From contig JANYJE010000064.1 of assembly GCA_025408405.1 (NCBI GenBank), positions 1 through 34,976 of the forward strand: DNA of 34,976 bases. Reading direction: 5' to 3'. Positions 17,729 through 27,474 of the stretch are shown piece by piece. Both the position numbers and the translations under genes were made by a program. Source of the stretch: Nitrosomonadales bacterium (lineage in GTDB: Bacteria; Pseudomonadota; Gammaproteobacteria; Burkholderiales; Gallionellaceae). Under the pieces are notes generated by a model. The model saw nothing but the letters and a program-made list of their open reading frames with translations. It searched no databases and was not told the origin of the DNA. Position 1 is the stretch's first letter; the number at the start of each line of letters is the position of its first letter.

Positions 17729-17960
17729 GGTACCCTTCTGTATCGCTTCGGTCGAGCAATAAAATTGGGGAGAAGGCGAGCCCTGTTTGAGCTCCGCAGT
17801 GGGGCACGGTTTGTGTGCCCCGCTAGGGCGAGTTGCGCAGCCGCCCAATTTTATTGCTCGACCGAAGGAACCCGCAGGGCGATACGGCAGGGTTCGCCTT
17901 CTTTGGGTTACTTTTCTTGGCGACCAAGAAAAGTGACTAGCTGCCGGTCTACCACCGGCG
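17729..17960 (-). repeat. Structured intergenic repeat, copy 3 (inverted)
   Basis: This copy is on the minus strand, head to head with copy 2. Hairpin A: GCCGGT (17943-17948) with ACCGGC (17954-17959). Hairpin B: 17907-17919 with 17925-17937, 12 of 13 pairs. Outer stem: ACCCT (17732-17736) with AGGGT (17889-17893), a 3x3 loop, then GTATCGC (17740-17746) with GCGATAC (17879-17885). Stem D: 17747-17769 with 17844-17866, 23 perfect pairs. Inner hairpin E: GGGGCAC (17801-17807) with GTGCCCC (17815-17821). Bases beside the inner hairpin match copy 2 (CTGCGCAAC, CGCCCTAGC, GGAGCTCAAACAG read on the minus strand). Confidence 0.87.
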
Positions 17961-18088
17961 AAGTTGTCTTTAGCTCAGCTCGAATGGACTTAACTTAACC
18001 CTGCAGCTATGCGCCCGGCTCCCCTCTACTGGTATCATACCGCCCTCAAAAATATATTAAGCCCAGCCCGTTGCAAGGTTTACCCCCG

Positions 18089-20056
18089 ATGACATCCGAA
18101 AATTTTATTGATCTTCCGCCATTGTTGAGCGCGCACGGCACCGTGCGTCTGCCCGGTTCCAAGAGCATCTCCAACCGCGTGTTGCTGCTGGCGGCCTTGT
18201 CCGAAGGTACGACGGTGGTGCGCGACCTGCTGCACTCCGACGATACCGAGCGCATGCTGGAGGCGCTGCGTACGCTGGGTGTGCAGGTAGAGGCGCTGGG
18301 CGACAACGCCTATCGCGTGACGGGGTGTGGCGGAAACTTCCCCAACAAGAATGCAAAACTTTTCCTCGGTAATGCAGGTACGGCGTTCCGTCCGCTGACG
18401 GCGGCGCTGGCTCTGGCAGGAGGCAATTACGAGCTGTCCGGCGTGCCGCGCATGCATGAGCGTCCCATCGGAGATCTGGTGGATGCCTTGCGCCAACTTG
18501 GCGCGAATATCGAATACTTGGGCAATGAAGGTTTTCCGCCGCTGAAAATCTCTCCGGCACAACTGGCTGGTGATATCGTCAAAATTCGTGGCGATGTGTC
18601 CAGCCAGTTCCTCACCGGTTTGTTGATGGCGTTGCCGTTGACCGGGCAGACGGTGAATGTCCAACTGGTGGGGGAGTTAATTTCCAAACCGTATATCAGA
18701 ATCACACTGAAAATGATGGCGCACTTCGGCGTCAAGGTGGGGCCCTTTGTTGATGTTGAGCCGGACTGGCAGCATTTTATTTTGTTCGGCGGTCAGCGTT
18801 ATGTGTCCCCCCAAGAGGTCTATGTCGAAGGCGATGCTTCTTCGGCCTCATATTTTCTGGCGGCCGGGGCGATCGGCGGCGGTCCGCTACGCGTCGAGGG
18901 CGTGGGCAAGGACTCCGTGCAGGGCGACGTGCGTTTTGCCGAAGCACTGGAGAAGATGGGCGCGCAAGTCAGCATGGGGCCGAACTGGATGGAAGCGTCG
19001 GGCCCGTCGAGTGGCAAGCTCAAGGCCATCGAGCTCGATTGCAACCACATCCCCGATGCCGCAATGACGTTGGCCGTGGCGGTGCTGTTCGCCGACGGCC
19101 CCACCACGCTGCGCAACATCGCCAGCTGGCGCGTGAAAGAGACCGACCGCATTGCGGCGATGGCGATTGAACTGCGCAAAGTGGGAGCTGTGGTGGTAGA
19201 GGGCGCGGATTACATCCGCATCACTCCGCCCGCGTCCCGATCCTCGATCCTCAATCCCCAGTCCGGTATTGACACTTACGACGACCACCGCATGGCGATG
19301 TGCTTCTCGCTGGCCGCATTTGGCGGCGCGGGGATACGCATCAACGATCCCGGCTGTGTAGCCAAGACTTTCCCGGACTATTTCAAGATGTTTGCACAAG
19401 TGACTCAGCTCATCCCGGTAATCGCCATCGACGGCCCGTCCGCTTCCGGCAAGGGCACGGTGGCGCAGCGCGTGGCGCAGGCACTGGGCTTTCATTACCT
19501 CGACAGCGGTGCGCTGTACCGCCTGCTGGCGCTGGCGGCAGGGCAGCAGGGCGTGGCGCTGGATGCGGAAGCCGAGCTGGCGCAACTGGCCGGACGCATG
19601 GATATCCGCTTCGAAGGTGCTGATATCTGGCTGGATGGGCAGCTGGTGGGGGACGAGCTGCGCTCCGAGCAAAGTGCGTCGGCCGCCTCCAAGGTGGCCG
19701 CCTTGCCCGCGGTGCGCACCGCCCTGCTGGGCAAGCAAAAGGCCTTCCGCCAGGCTCCTGGCCTGGTTGCCGATGGCCGCGACATGGCTTCCGTGGTGTT
19801 TCCCGATGCGTCGCTCAAGATATTCCTGACCGCCAGTGCCGAGGCACGTGCAGAACGTCGATATAAGCAGTTGAAAGAAAAAGGGATGAGTGTTAGTATA
19901 ACCGCCCTTTTGCAAGAGATACGTCAGCGCGATGAGCGCGACAGCCAGCGTAGCGTGGCCCCTCTGCAACAGGCGCCGGGTGCAAGTTTGCTGGATACCA
20001 CTCCTCTGAATATCGAGCAGGCGGTTCAGGAAGTGTTGGATCGCTACCGCGCGTAA
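18089..20056 (+). CDS. aroA: AroA-Cmk fusion: EPSP synthase plus cytidylate kinase
   Basis: One open frame of 655 residues encodes two enzymes. Residues 1 to about 441 are EPSP synthase: [10 protein letters not shown] with K25, [41 protein letters not shown], and D399-H400 in YDDHRMAM. It makes 5-enolpyruvylshikimate 3-phosphate. Residues about 443-655 are cytidylate kinase: P-loop GPSASGKGT (449-457), [20 protein letters not shown] and [13 protein letters not shown]; it phosphorylates CMP and dCMP. The linker is only a few residues (FAQVTQLIP). Annotated AroA-Cmk fusions are known in other betaproteobacteria. The stretch before DHRMA (residues about 381-393) is about 5 residues longer than in E. 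coli AroA. Start ATG 18089 is preferred to TTG 18071. Cmk next to rpsA is an old conserved pairing. Confidence 0.95.
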   Translation: MTSENFIDLPPLLSAHGTVRLPGSKSISNRVLLLAALSEGTTVVRDLLHSDDTERMLEALRTLGVQVEALGDNAYRVTGCGGNFPNKNAKLFLGNAGTAFRPLTAALALAGGNYELSGVPRMHERPIGDLVDALRQLGANIEYLGNEGFPPLKISPAQLAGDIVKIRGDVSSQFLTGLLMALPLTGQTVNVQLVGELISKPYIRITLKMMAHFGVKVGPFVDVEPDWQHFILFGGQRYVSPQEVYVEGDASSASYFLAAGAIGGGPLRVEGVGKDSVQGDVRFAEALEKMGAQVSMGPNWMEASGPSSGKLKAIELDCNHIPDAAMTLAVAVLFADGPTTLRNIASWRVKETDRIAAMAIELRKVGAVVVEGADYIRITPPASRSSILNPQSGIDTYDDHRMAMCFSLAAFGGAGIRINDPGCVAKTFPDYFKMFAQVTQLIPVIAIDGPSASGKGTVAQRVAQALGFHYLDSGALYRLLALAAGQQGVALDAEAELAQLAGRMDIRFEGADIWLDGQLVGDELRSEQSASAASKVAALPAVRTALLGKQKAFRQAPGLVADGRDMASVVFPDASLKIFLTASAEARAERRYKQLKEKGMSVSITALLQEIRQRDERDSQRSVAPLQQAPGASLLDTTPLNIEQAVQEVLDRYRA

Positions 20057-20067
20057 TGCAATAAAGT

Positions 20068-20120
20068 CCCAAGCGAAGCCCTTCGCTTGGGTTGATTAAC
20101 TAACCCCCGCCAAAAACGGG
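20068..20120 (+). promoter_or_regulatory. Hairpins in the rpsA leader
   Basis: CCCAAGCGAAG (20068-20078) and CTTCGCTTGGG (20081-20091) form an 11-pair hairpin. GGGTT (20089-20093) could instead pair with AACCC (20102-20106), and AACCC could instead pair with CGGGTT (20117-20122). The first structure excludes the second. There is no T-run after the first hairpin, so it is not a standard terminator. RpsA autoregulates its own translation in E. coli; a similar role here is a guess. Confidence 0.5.
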
Positions 20121-20143
20121 TTTGTCCTTAAGGTGTATTCAAA

Positions 20144-21847
<1,704 letters not shown>

Positions 21848-21861
21848 CATAAGACACTGCC

Positions 21862-22149
21862 ATGACCCGTTCTGATCTCATTGTTAAACTTGCAGAGCGT
21901 TATTCGCAACTGCTGGCCAAGGACGCCGAACTGGCTGTCAAGGTGATCCTTGACAGCATGGCTGCGACTTTGACGACCGGAGGCCGTATTGAAATTCGCG
22001 GCTTCGGCAGCTTTTCACTGAATTACCGTCCGCCTCGCCTGGGGCGCAACCCCAAGTCTGGTGACAAGGTGCAGGTGCCGGCCAAATACGTGCCGCACTT
22101 CAAGGCGGGTAAAGAGCTGCGTGAGCGGGTTGATTACAAACAGAGTTGA
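21862..22149 (+). CDS. ihfB: Integration host factor beta subunit
   Basis: 95 residues: [33 protein letters not shown]..., then [50 protein letters not shown]. The DNA-binding arm GRNPKSG and the FGSF core are typical of IHF beta, and its position after rpsA separates it from IHF alpha (usually after pheT) and HU. IhfA and IhfB together bend DNA by about 160 degrees at specific sites. A clear terminator follows at 22192. Confidence 0.95.
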   Translation: MTRSDLIVKLAERYSQLLAKDAELAVKVILDSMAATLTTGGRIEIRGFGSFSLNYRPPRLGRNPKSGDKVQVPAKYVPHFKAGKELRERVDYKQS

Positions 22150-22191
22150 AACGTGTGGTGAGCTTGTCGCAAGATGAGTAAGAAGTAAATA

Positions 22192-22230
22192 AATTGGCGG
22201 CCTGTCGCGAGATGGAGCCGCCAATTTTTT
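22192..22230 (+). terminator. Rho-independent terminator after ihfB
   Basis: AATTGGCGGC (22192-22201) and GCCGCCAATT (22217-22226) form a 10-pair stem followed by TTTTTT (22225-22230). It closes the gyrA-to-ihfB transcription block. Confidence 0.92.
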
Positions 22231-22275
22231 GGCTGTTATGCTATCGTTGCGTTTCATTTTTAAGGCGTGCTTATC

Positions 22276-22554
22276 ATGAGATATTTGATATGGCTGTTGC
22301 GGGCTTTTCTGTTCCTGATTCTCCTCGGATTTGCTGTCAAAAATGATGAGCCTGTCGTGCTGCGTTATTTCTTCGGGTATGAGTGGCATTCCTCGCTGAT
22401 TGTGGTTTTGCTGTTGTTTTTTGCCGCTGGCACGGCTGTCGGCATACTGGCTGTGCTGGGCAATCTGTTGCGCCAGCGCAAGGAGCTCGCTGTACTCAAG
22501 GATGAGCTGCGCTTGAAAAATAAACTGGCCGGTGTGGCTGAAGTATCTAAGTAG
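22276..22554 (+). CDS. lapA: LapA-domain membrane protein
   Basis: 92 residues from ATG 22276 with two membrane helices (ILIWLLRAFLFLILLGFAV-like at 3-22 and SLIVVLLLFFAAGTAVGILAVLGNLL at about 43-68) and a charged tail RQRKELAVLKDELRLKNKL. This is the DUF1049/LapA pattern. LapA partners LapB in controlling LPS synthesis through LpxC turnover in E. coli. The order lapA-lapB-pyrF is identical to E. coli (yciS-yciM-pyrF), which supports the name. A GTG at 22267 is an alternative start. Confidence 0.88.
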   Translation: MRYLIWLLRAFLFLILLGFAVKNDEPVVLRYFFGYEWHSSLIVVLLLFFAAGTAVGILAVLGNLLRQRKELAVLKDELRLKNKLAGVAEVSK

Positions 22555-22568
22555 ACTTACTGGAACTT

Positions 22569-23744
22569 ATGGAATTTGAACCGTGGATGTTGCTTGTCTT
22601 CCCGCTGTTTTTTGGCATGGGCTGGCTGGCGGCACGTATTGATATCAAGGAATTGCTCACCGAGTCCAGCGCGTTGCCGCGTTCGTATTTCCAGGGGCTG
22701 AATTTCCTTCTGAATGAGCAGCAGGACAAGGCGATCGAAGCGTTCATCGAGGTGGTGAAAGTTGATCCCCAGACTGTGGAGTTGCACTTCGCCCTGGGCA
22801 GCCTGTTTCGCCGTCGCGGCGAAGTGGATCGCGCACTGCGCATGCACCTGAATCTGGTGGAGCGTGCCGATCTGGATGAGGACAAGAAGCAGTATGCGCT
22901 GTTTGAGCTGGGGCAGGATTACCTCAAGGCAGGCATACTGGATCGCGCCGAACAGATTTTTCTGCAGCTGCTCGCCACTCCGCACGCCAAGCCATCACTC
23001 GACTTTTTGCTGGAGATTTACCAGAAAGAAAAAGACTGGCTCAAGGCGATAAATATCACGCACCGCCTGGGGGTGCTGACCGGGCAATCGCATGCCAAGG
23101 AAGCGGCTTTTTTCTACTGTGAACTGGCGGCATACGATCTGGCGCACAAAAATCCGGACGCTGCCAACGCACATCTGGAACAGGCCCTGGATGTGAATCC
23201 ACACTCGGTACGTGCCACCATCATGCTGGGTGATTTGGCTATTGCCGCACAGAATTCGGCGCGCGCCATCGAGATATTGAAGCGTATCGAGCAGCAGGAT
23301 GCACAATATCTGCCGCTGGCGGCGGAGCGCTTGATGCATGCGCATCGCCAGCTCGGCCGTGAGGATGAGGGTGTCGCCTTGCTGCGAGGCTATCAGGAGA
23401 AATATCCGTCGCTGGATTTGATGAACGTACTGTTTCATGCACTGTTGCAGCGCGATGGTGCGGAGCCTGCTTACCAGTTGGTGCTGTCTGATTTGCAACG
23501 CAGCCCGACGCTGCTCGGCCTGGACAAGCTGCTGGAAGCGCGCCTGCTGGGGATAACCGAGGAACGGCGCGCGGATGTCGAGCTGGTCAAAAATCTGGTG
23601 CATAAACGCACGCGTTCACTGGCAATGTACCGTTGCAGCAGTTGCGGCTTCAAGGCGCGCCAGTTCTATTGGCACTGCCCGGCCTGTCATGGCTGGGAGA
23701 CCTATTCCCCGCGGCGCAGCGAAGAAAACGGTTTGGGCATATGA
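22569..23744 (+). CDS. lapB: LapB (YciM), LPS assembly regulator with TPR and rubredoxin-like domain
   Basis: 391 residues: an N-terminal membrane anchor ([20 protein letters not shown]), then a chain of TPR repeats on the cytoplasmic side, with [27 protein letters not shown] as the first, and a C-terminal zinc ribbon with C356, C359, C370 and C373 (CSSC...CPAC). This layout is that of E. coli LapB, which binds LpxC and helps FtsH degrade it, so limiting LPS synthesis. It lies 14 bases after lapA and about 10 before pyrF, likely one operon. Its coupling with the heptose genes downstream places it in an envelope unit. Confidence 0.95.
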   Translation: MEFEPWMLLVFPLFFGMGWLAARIDIKELLTESSALPRSYFQGLNFLLNEQQDKAIEAFIEVVKVDPQTVELHFALGSLFRRRGEVDRALRMHLNLVERADLDEDKKQYALFELGQDYLKAGILDRAEQIFLQLLATPHAKPSLDFLLEIYQKEKDWLKAINITHRLGVLTGQSHAKEAAFFYCELAAYDLAHKNPDAANAHLEQALDVNPHSVRATIMLGDLAIAAQNSARAIEILKRIEQQDAQYLPLAAERLMHAHRQLGREDEGVALLRGYQEKYPSLDLMNVLFHALLQRDGAEPAYQLVLSDLQRSPTLLGLDKLLEARLLGITEERRADVELVKNLVHKRTRSLAMYRCSSCGFKARQFYWHCPACHGWETYSPRRSEENGLGI

Positions 23745-23754
23745 GGCTGAGAAT

Positions 23755-24456
23755 ATGAGCGACCCCAAAATCATCGTCGCCCTCGACTATCCCGAGGCGC
23801 AGCCGGCACTGGCTCTGGTTGACCAGCTGGAGCCGCGCCTGTGCCGCCTGAAAGTGGGAAAGGAGCTGTTTACTGCAGCCGGGCCGCATCTGGTTGAACA
23901 GCTGATGCAACGCGGCTTTGAAGTTTTCCTCGACCTGAAATTTCACGACATTCCCAACACCACCGCGCAGGCTTGCAAGGCTGCGGCCAGCCTGGGCGTG
24001 TGGATGGTGAACGTGCATGCTCTGGGCGGGCGCCGCATGATGGAAGCGGCGCGCGACGCGGTGGCCGCAAGTAGCCGTCCGCCCAGGCTGATCGCTGTAA
24101 CCGTGCTGACCAGCATGGCGCAGGAAGATCTGGCGGGGATAGGCATCAGCGCCACGCCCGCCGAGATGGTGTTGCGCCTGGCAAGCCTTGCGCGCGACAG
24201 CGGCCTCGATGGTGTGGTGTGCTCGGCGCAGGAGGCTGCTCTTTTGCGCCAGCACTGCGGCAGCCAGTTTTGCCTGGTGACCCCCGGGATACGTCCGGCA
24301 GAGGCTGCGGCAGATGACCAGTCGCGCATCATGACGCCGCGCGCAGCACTAGCCAGTGGTGCCAGCTATCTGGTGATAGGGCGTCCCATAACCAAGGCTT
24401 TAGATCCCTTGCTGGCCTTGCAAAATATTTCAAGAGAGACAGGAGAAGTGGCATGA
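23755..24456 (+). CDS. pyrF: Orotidine 5'-phosphate decarboxylase
   Basis: 233 residues from ATG 23755 ([15 protein letters not shown]). The catalytic charged network is D60-x-K62...D65 in [22 protein letters not shown] and [13 protein letters not shown] complete the family pattern. PyrF makes UMP, the last step of de novo pyrimidine synthesis. An upstream in-frame extension to 23575 overlaps lapB and is not used. The stop overlaps the next start (ATGA). Confidence 0.96.
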   Translation: MSDPKIIVALDYPEAQPALALVDQLEPRLCRLKVGKELFTAAGPHLVEQLMQRGFEVFLDLKFHDIPNTTAQACKAAASLGVWMVNVHALGGRRMMEAARDAVAASSRPPRLIAVTVLTSMAQEDLAGIGISATPAEMVLRLASLARDSGLDGVVCSAQEAALLRQHCGSQFCLVTPGIRPAEAAADDQSRIMTPRAALASGASYLVIGRPITKALDPLLALQNISRETGEVA

Positions 24457-25418
24457 GTGTATTGCCATCGTTTGACCCTTTGCCATTTTTTGACAAGGCG
24501 CGCGTATTGGTGGTGGGCGATGTCATGCTCGACCGCTACTGGTTTGGCGATGTCACCCGCATCTCGCCGGAAGCACCGGTGCCGGTGCTGAAGGTAAGCC
24601 GCGTGGATGAGCGCCCGGGAGGTGCTGCCAACGTGGCGCGCAACATCGCGGCACTGGGTGCGCACTGCACACTGCTCTCGGTGGTGGGCGATGATGAGGC
24701 AGGCCTGTGCCTGGAGAAACTGCTGGGCCAGCACGGCAACGTCACGGCACTGCTGCACCGTGACAACACCATTTCCACCACCATCAAGCTGCGCGCCATC
24801 GCGCGCCAGCAGCAGCTGCTGCGCATTGATTTCGAGACGCAACCCAGCCACGAAGTATTGAATGCAAAGCTGGTGGATTTCCGCAACAAGCTGGCGGATG
24901 CGGATGTGGTGATATTGTCGGACTACGGCAAGGGCGGATTGGCGCACATTGCCGAGATGATCAGGCTGGCGCGCGCGGCGGGCAAGCCGGTGCTGGTTGA
25001 TCCCAAGGGCGAAGACTATGCGCGCTATCGCGGCGCGACCGTGCTGACCCCCAATCGCAGCGAATTCCGCGAGGTGGCGGGGGGCTGGAAGAGCGCAGAA
25101 GAGCTGAACTCCAAAGCCGAGCGCCTGCGCACAGAGCTGCAACTGGAGGCCTTGCTGGTGACGCGCAGCGAGGAGGGCATGAGTCTGTATCGCGAGCACG
25201 AGATTCTGCATGTGCCCACACAGTCGCGCGAAGTGTTTGACGTCAGCGGTGCGGGCGATACCGTGATCGCCACCCTGGCGGTGATGCTGGCATGCGGCCA
25301 GCCATGGTCCTCTGCGGTGCACATCGCCAATCGCGCGGCAGGCATCGTGGTGGGCAAGCTGGGCACGGCGATGGTCACGCGCGACGAGATTGTGCAGGAT
25401 TTGAAAAGTGATGAATGA
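24453..25418 (+). CDS. rfaE1: D-glycero-beta-D-manno-heptose-7-phosphate kinase
   Basis: 321 residues of PfkB/ribokinase family. [31 protein letters not shown] and [16 protein letters not shown] open it, and the catalytic motif DVSGAGDT (D263 to D269) closes it. This is only the kinase half of the HldE fusion; the adenylyltransferase half is absent and must be encoded elsewhere. It phosphorylates heptose 7-phosphate at position 1 for LPS inner-core heptose. The start overlaps pyrF by 4 bases with AGGAG 7 bases upstream. Confidence 0.93.
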   Translation: MSVLPSFDPLPFFDKARVLVVGDVMLDRYWFGDVTRISPEAPVPVLKVSRVDERPGGAANVARNIAALGAHCTLLSVVGDDEAGLCLEKLLGQHGNVTALLHRDNTISTTIKLRAIARQQQLLRIDFETQPSHEVLNAKLVDFRNKLADADVVILSDYGKGGLAHIAEMIRLARAAGKPVLVDPKGEDYARYRGATVLTPNRSEFREVAGGWKSAEELNSKAERLRTELQLEALLVTRSEEGMSLYREHEILHVPTQSREVFDVSGAGDTVIATLAVMLACGQPWSSAVHIANRAAGIVVGKLGTAMVTRDEIVQDLKSDE

Positions 25419-25429
25419 TGAGTGGAACT

Positions 25430-25507
25430 GTGAAAGGTGAAACGTAACCCTCCCGGCAGGAAGGCTGGCGCGAAGCGCAGGATAGCTTTTCACGTTTCAC
25501 CTTTCAC
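25430..25507 (+). repeat. 16-base perfect inverted repeat between rfaE1 and hldD
   Basis: GTGAAAGGTGAAACGT (25430-25445) is complementary to ACGTTTCACCTTTCAC (25492-25507), with 46 bases between. The right arm is followed by another ACGTTTCACC, and the left by AACC. The GTGAAACGTGAAA-like wording is typical of short proteobacterial intergenic repeats. It may form a hairpin in the rfaE1-hldD mRNA. Confidence 0.75.
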
Positions 25508-25535
25508 GTTTCACCGATTTTAAAGGGGTAAAAAT

Positions 25536-26534
25536 ATGTATTACATCGTTACGGGTGCAGCAGGGTTTATCGGTTCCAACCTGGTCAAGGCGCTGAATGA
25601 CCGCGGCGTGACCGACATCATTGCGGTGGACAATCTCAAGCAGGCCGACAAGTTCAAGAACCTGGTGGATTGCGACATTGCCGACTACATGAGCAAGGAA
25701 GACTTCATCGAGAAGCTGAATGGCGGCATGTTCGACGGCATCGTGACCGCCGTGCTGCATCAGGGCGCGTGTTCCGACACCATGGAAACAGATGGCCGTT
25801 ACATGATGCAGAACAATTACCAGTACTCGCTCGACCTGCTGAACTTTTGCCAGGAAGAAGAGGTGCCCCTGCTGTACGCATCGTCGGCATCCGTTTACGG
25901 CGCAGGACCGAACTTCAAGGAAAGCCGCGAATTCGAGTCGCCGCTCAATGTGTACGCCTACTCCAAATTCCTGTTCGACCAGATCGTGCGCCGGCGCTGG
26001 CACAAGCGCAGCTCGCAGATCGTCGGCCTGCGCTATTTCAACGTGTATGGCACGCGCGAACAGCACAAGGGACGCATGGCATCGGTTGCCTATCACTTTT
26101 TCAACCAGTATCGTGCCGAAGGCTATGTGAAGCTGTTCGAGGGCTGCGATGGTTATGCGAATGGCGGGCAGTTGCGCGATTTCGTCTCGGTTGAAGACGT
26201 GGCCCGTGTCAACATGCACTTCCTCGATCACCCCGGCCAGTCTGGTATTTTCAACCTCGGCACCGGCCAGGCGCAGAGCTTTAACGATGTGGCCGTGGCC
26301 ACCATCAATGCCTTGCGCACCGCAAAAGGTGAAAGCACACTGACACTGGAGCAAATGCACCAGCAGCAACTCGTTCGCTACATTCCTTTCCCGGAACAGC
26401 TGAAAGGCAAATACCAGAGCTACACCCAGGCCGATATCGGTGCGCTGCGCGAAGTCGGCTATACCGAGCCCTTCCTGAATGTAGAGCAGGGCACAGGGCG
26501 CTATGTGAACTATTTATTATCCAAGTCAACTTAA
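25536..26534 (+). CDS. hldD: ADP-L-glycero-D-manno-heptose 6-epimerase
   Basis: 332 residues with an extended SDR fold: [19 protein letters not shown] at the N-terminus, ASSASVYG, and catalytic Y140-x-x-x-K144 (NVYAYSK). [20 protein letters not shown] and [16 protein letters not shown] are specific for HldD/RfaD. The enzyme converts ADP-D,D-heptose to the L,D form used in LPS inner core. AAGGGG lies about 7 bases before ATG 25536. Together with rfaE1 and lapAB it forms an LPS group. Confidence 0.95.
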   Translation: MYYIVTGAAGFIGSNLVKALNDRGVTDIIAVDNLKQADKFKNLVDCDIADYMSKEDFIEKLNGGMFDGIVTAVLHQGACSDTMETDGRYMMQNNYQYSLDLLNFCQEEEVPLLYASSASVYGAGPNFKESREFESPLNVYAYSKFLFDQIVRRRWHKRSSQIVGLRYFNVYGTREQHKGRMASVAYHFFNQYRAEGYVKLFEGCDGYANGGQLRDFVSVEDVARVNMHFLDHPGQSGIFNLGTGQAQSFNDVAVATINALRTAKGESTLTLEQMHQQQLVRYIPFPEQLKGKYQSYTQADIGALREVGYTEPFLNVEQGTGRYVNYLLSKST

Positions 26535-26593
26535 CCACGTTTGAGCCGTTTCATACCTACGGCATCCGCTGATAATTTCAACAAGAGGACATC

Positions 26594-27103
26594 ATGAAAA
26601 AACTTTTACTGGCTTTGATCACATTTTTTGTAATGACCAGCATGGCATGGGCTGCGGTGAATCTGAATACCGCGACCAAGGATGAGCTGGATGCTGTCAA
26701 GGGAATAGGTCCGGCGAAAGCACAGGCGATTATCGATTACCGCAGCAAGAACGGCCCGTTCAAAAGCGTTGACGACCTGAAAAATGTAAAAGGTTTTGGC
26801 GACAAAACGGTTGCCAAAATGCGCTCAGAATTGAGCGTGAGCGGCGCTTCGACTGCCAGCAAGCCAGCAGCCAAAGCGGATAGTAAATCAGCTGCAAAGG
26901 CCGAGCCAGCAGCCAAAGTAGAGCCGGCAAAGGCTGACAAAAAAGCCGCTCACAAAAAAGACGAAGCAAAGGCAGACGCCAAGAGCGAAGTAAAAGCTGA
27001 CAAGGCCGACAAGCCCACCAGGGCAGAAAAGAAAGCCGCCAAAAAGCAGGCTCAGGAAGACAAGAAGGCCGCCGCAGAAAAAGCCAAGGCTGACAAGAAG
27101 TAA
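26594..27103 (+). CDS. ComEA-like helix-hairpin-helix protein with Lys/Ala-rich tail
   Basis: 169 residues. Residues 1-20 are a signal peptide (cut after AWA). Residues about 22-83 hold two helix-hairpin-helix motifs (GIGPAKAQ at 37-44 and GFGDKTVA at 67-74), with VNLNTATKDELDAVKGIG, the ComEA family signature. ComEA binds incoming DNA in the periplasm. Residues about 84-169 are an added tail of Lys, Ala, Glu and Asp (KKAAHKK, EKKAAKKQ) like the C-terminus of eukaryotic histone H1 and bacterial H1-like proteins. Short ComEA proteins usually lack this. It may strengthen DNA binding. AGAGGA is 5 bases before the ATG and a strong terminator follows. Confidence 0.85.
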   Translation: MKKLLLALITFFVMTSMAWAAVNLNTATKDELDAVKGIGPAKAQAIIDYRSKNGPFKSVDDLKNVKGFGDKTVAKMRSELSVSGASTASKPAAKADSKSAAKAEPAAKVEPAKADKKAAHKKDEAKADAKSEVKADKADKPTRAEKKAAKKQAQEDKKAAAEKAKADKK

Positions 27104-27120
27104 TTGTCTGAGCTTGGTAA

Positions 27121-27153
27121 AAACCCATCAGGCGTGAGCCTGATGGGTTTTTT
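27121..27153 (+). terminator. Rho-independent terminator after the ComEA-like gene
   Basis: AAACCCATCAGGC (27121-27133) and GCCTGATGGGTTT (27138-27150) form a perfect 13-pair stem with loop GTGA, ending in TTTTTT (27148-27153). Confidence 0.95.
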
Positions 27154-27474
27154 AATGCAGTTGTAGAAGCAGTTGATGTCCGACGACTATCTGTTGTTAA
27201 GCCATTGCGGCCGGTCGCAAGTCAGGGGTAAACATTACTGAGTGACCGTTGTTTGATTCGAGAAGGGCAACTCCGTGCCCATTGCGGCCTATTACCACTG
27301 TCCGTTTTGGTGAAGATTGCCTATACTGCATTGGCAGAAACGTGCTTATTCCAGTTACTTGGGTTATGAATTGCTTGCGGGTAAATTTGCTATCGTGGCG
27401 ATGCAGAAATACTTGCCACTTATGTGGTAACAATTTATTCACCATGTTTCGCTATTTTTACTAATCAGTCATTC
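27154..27474. other. Intergenic stretch with no gene seen
   Basis: About 320 bases before the sensor kinase. Short frames exist on both strands (for example minus 27445-27197) but none shows a family motif or a ribosome site. No clear promoter stands out. The kinase promoter must lie here. Confidence 0.5.

Noticed and set aside
17405-17998. Several open frames on both strands across repeat copies 2 and 3 (e.g. plus 17618-17998, minus 17848-17405)
   Set aside because: They cover self-complementary DNA, so any frame tends to stay open; there is no family match and no ribosome site.
23575-23754. 60-residue extension of PyrF overlapping lapB
   Set aside because: PyrF homologues start at [11 protein letters not shown]; the extension is lapB read in another frame.
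27197-27445. 82-residue frame on the minus strand before the sensor kinase
   Set aside because: No recognisable domain, no ribosome site, and it overlaps the region where the kinase promoter should be.
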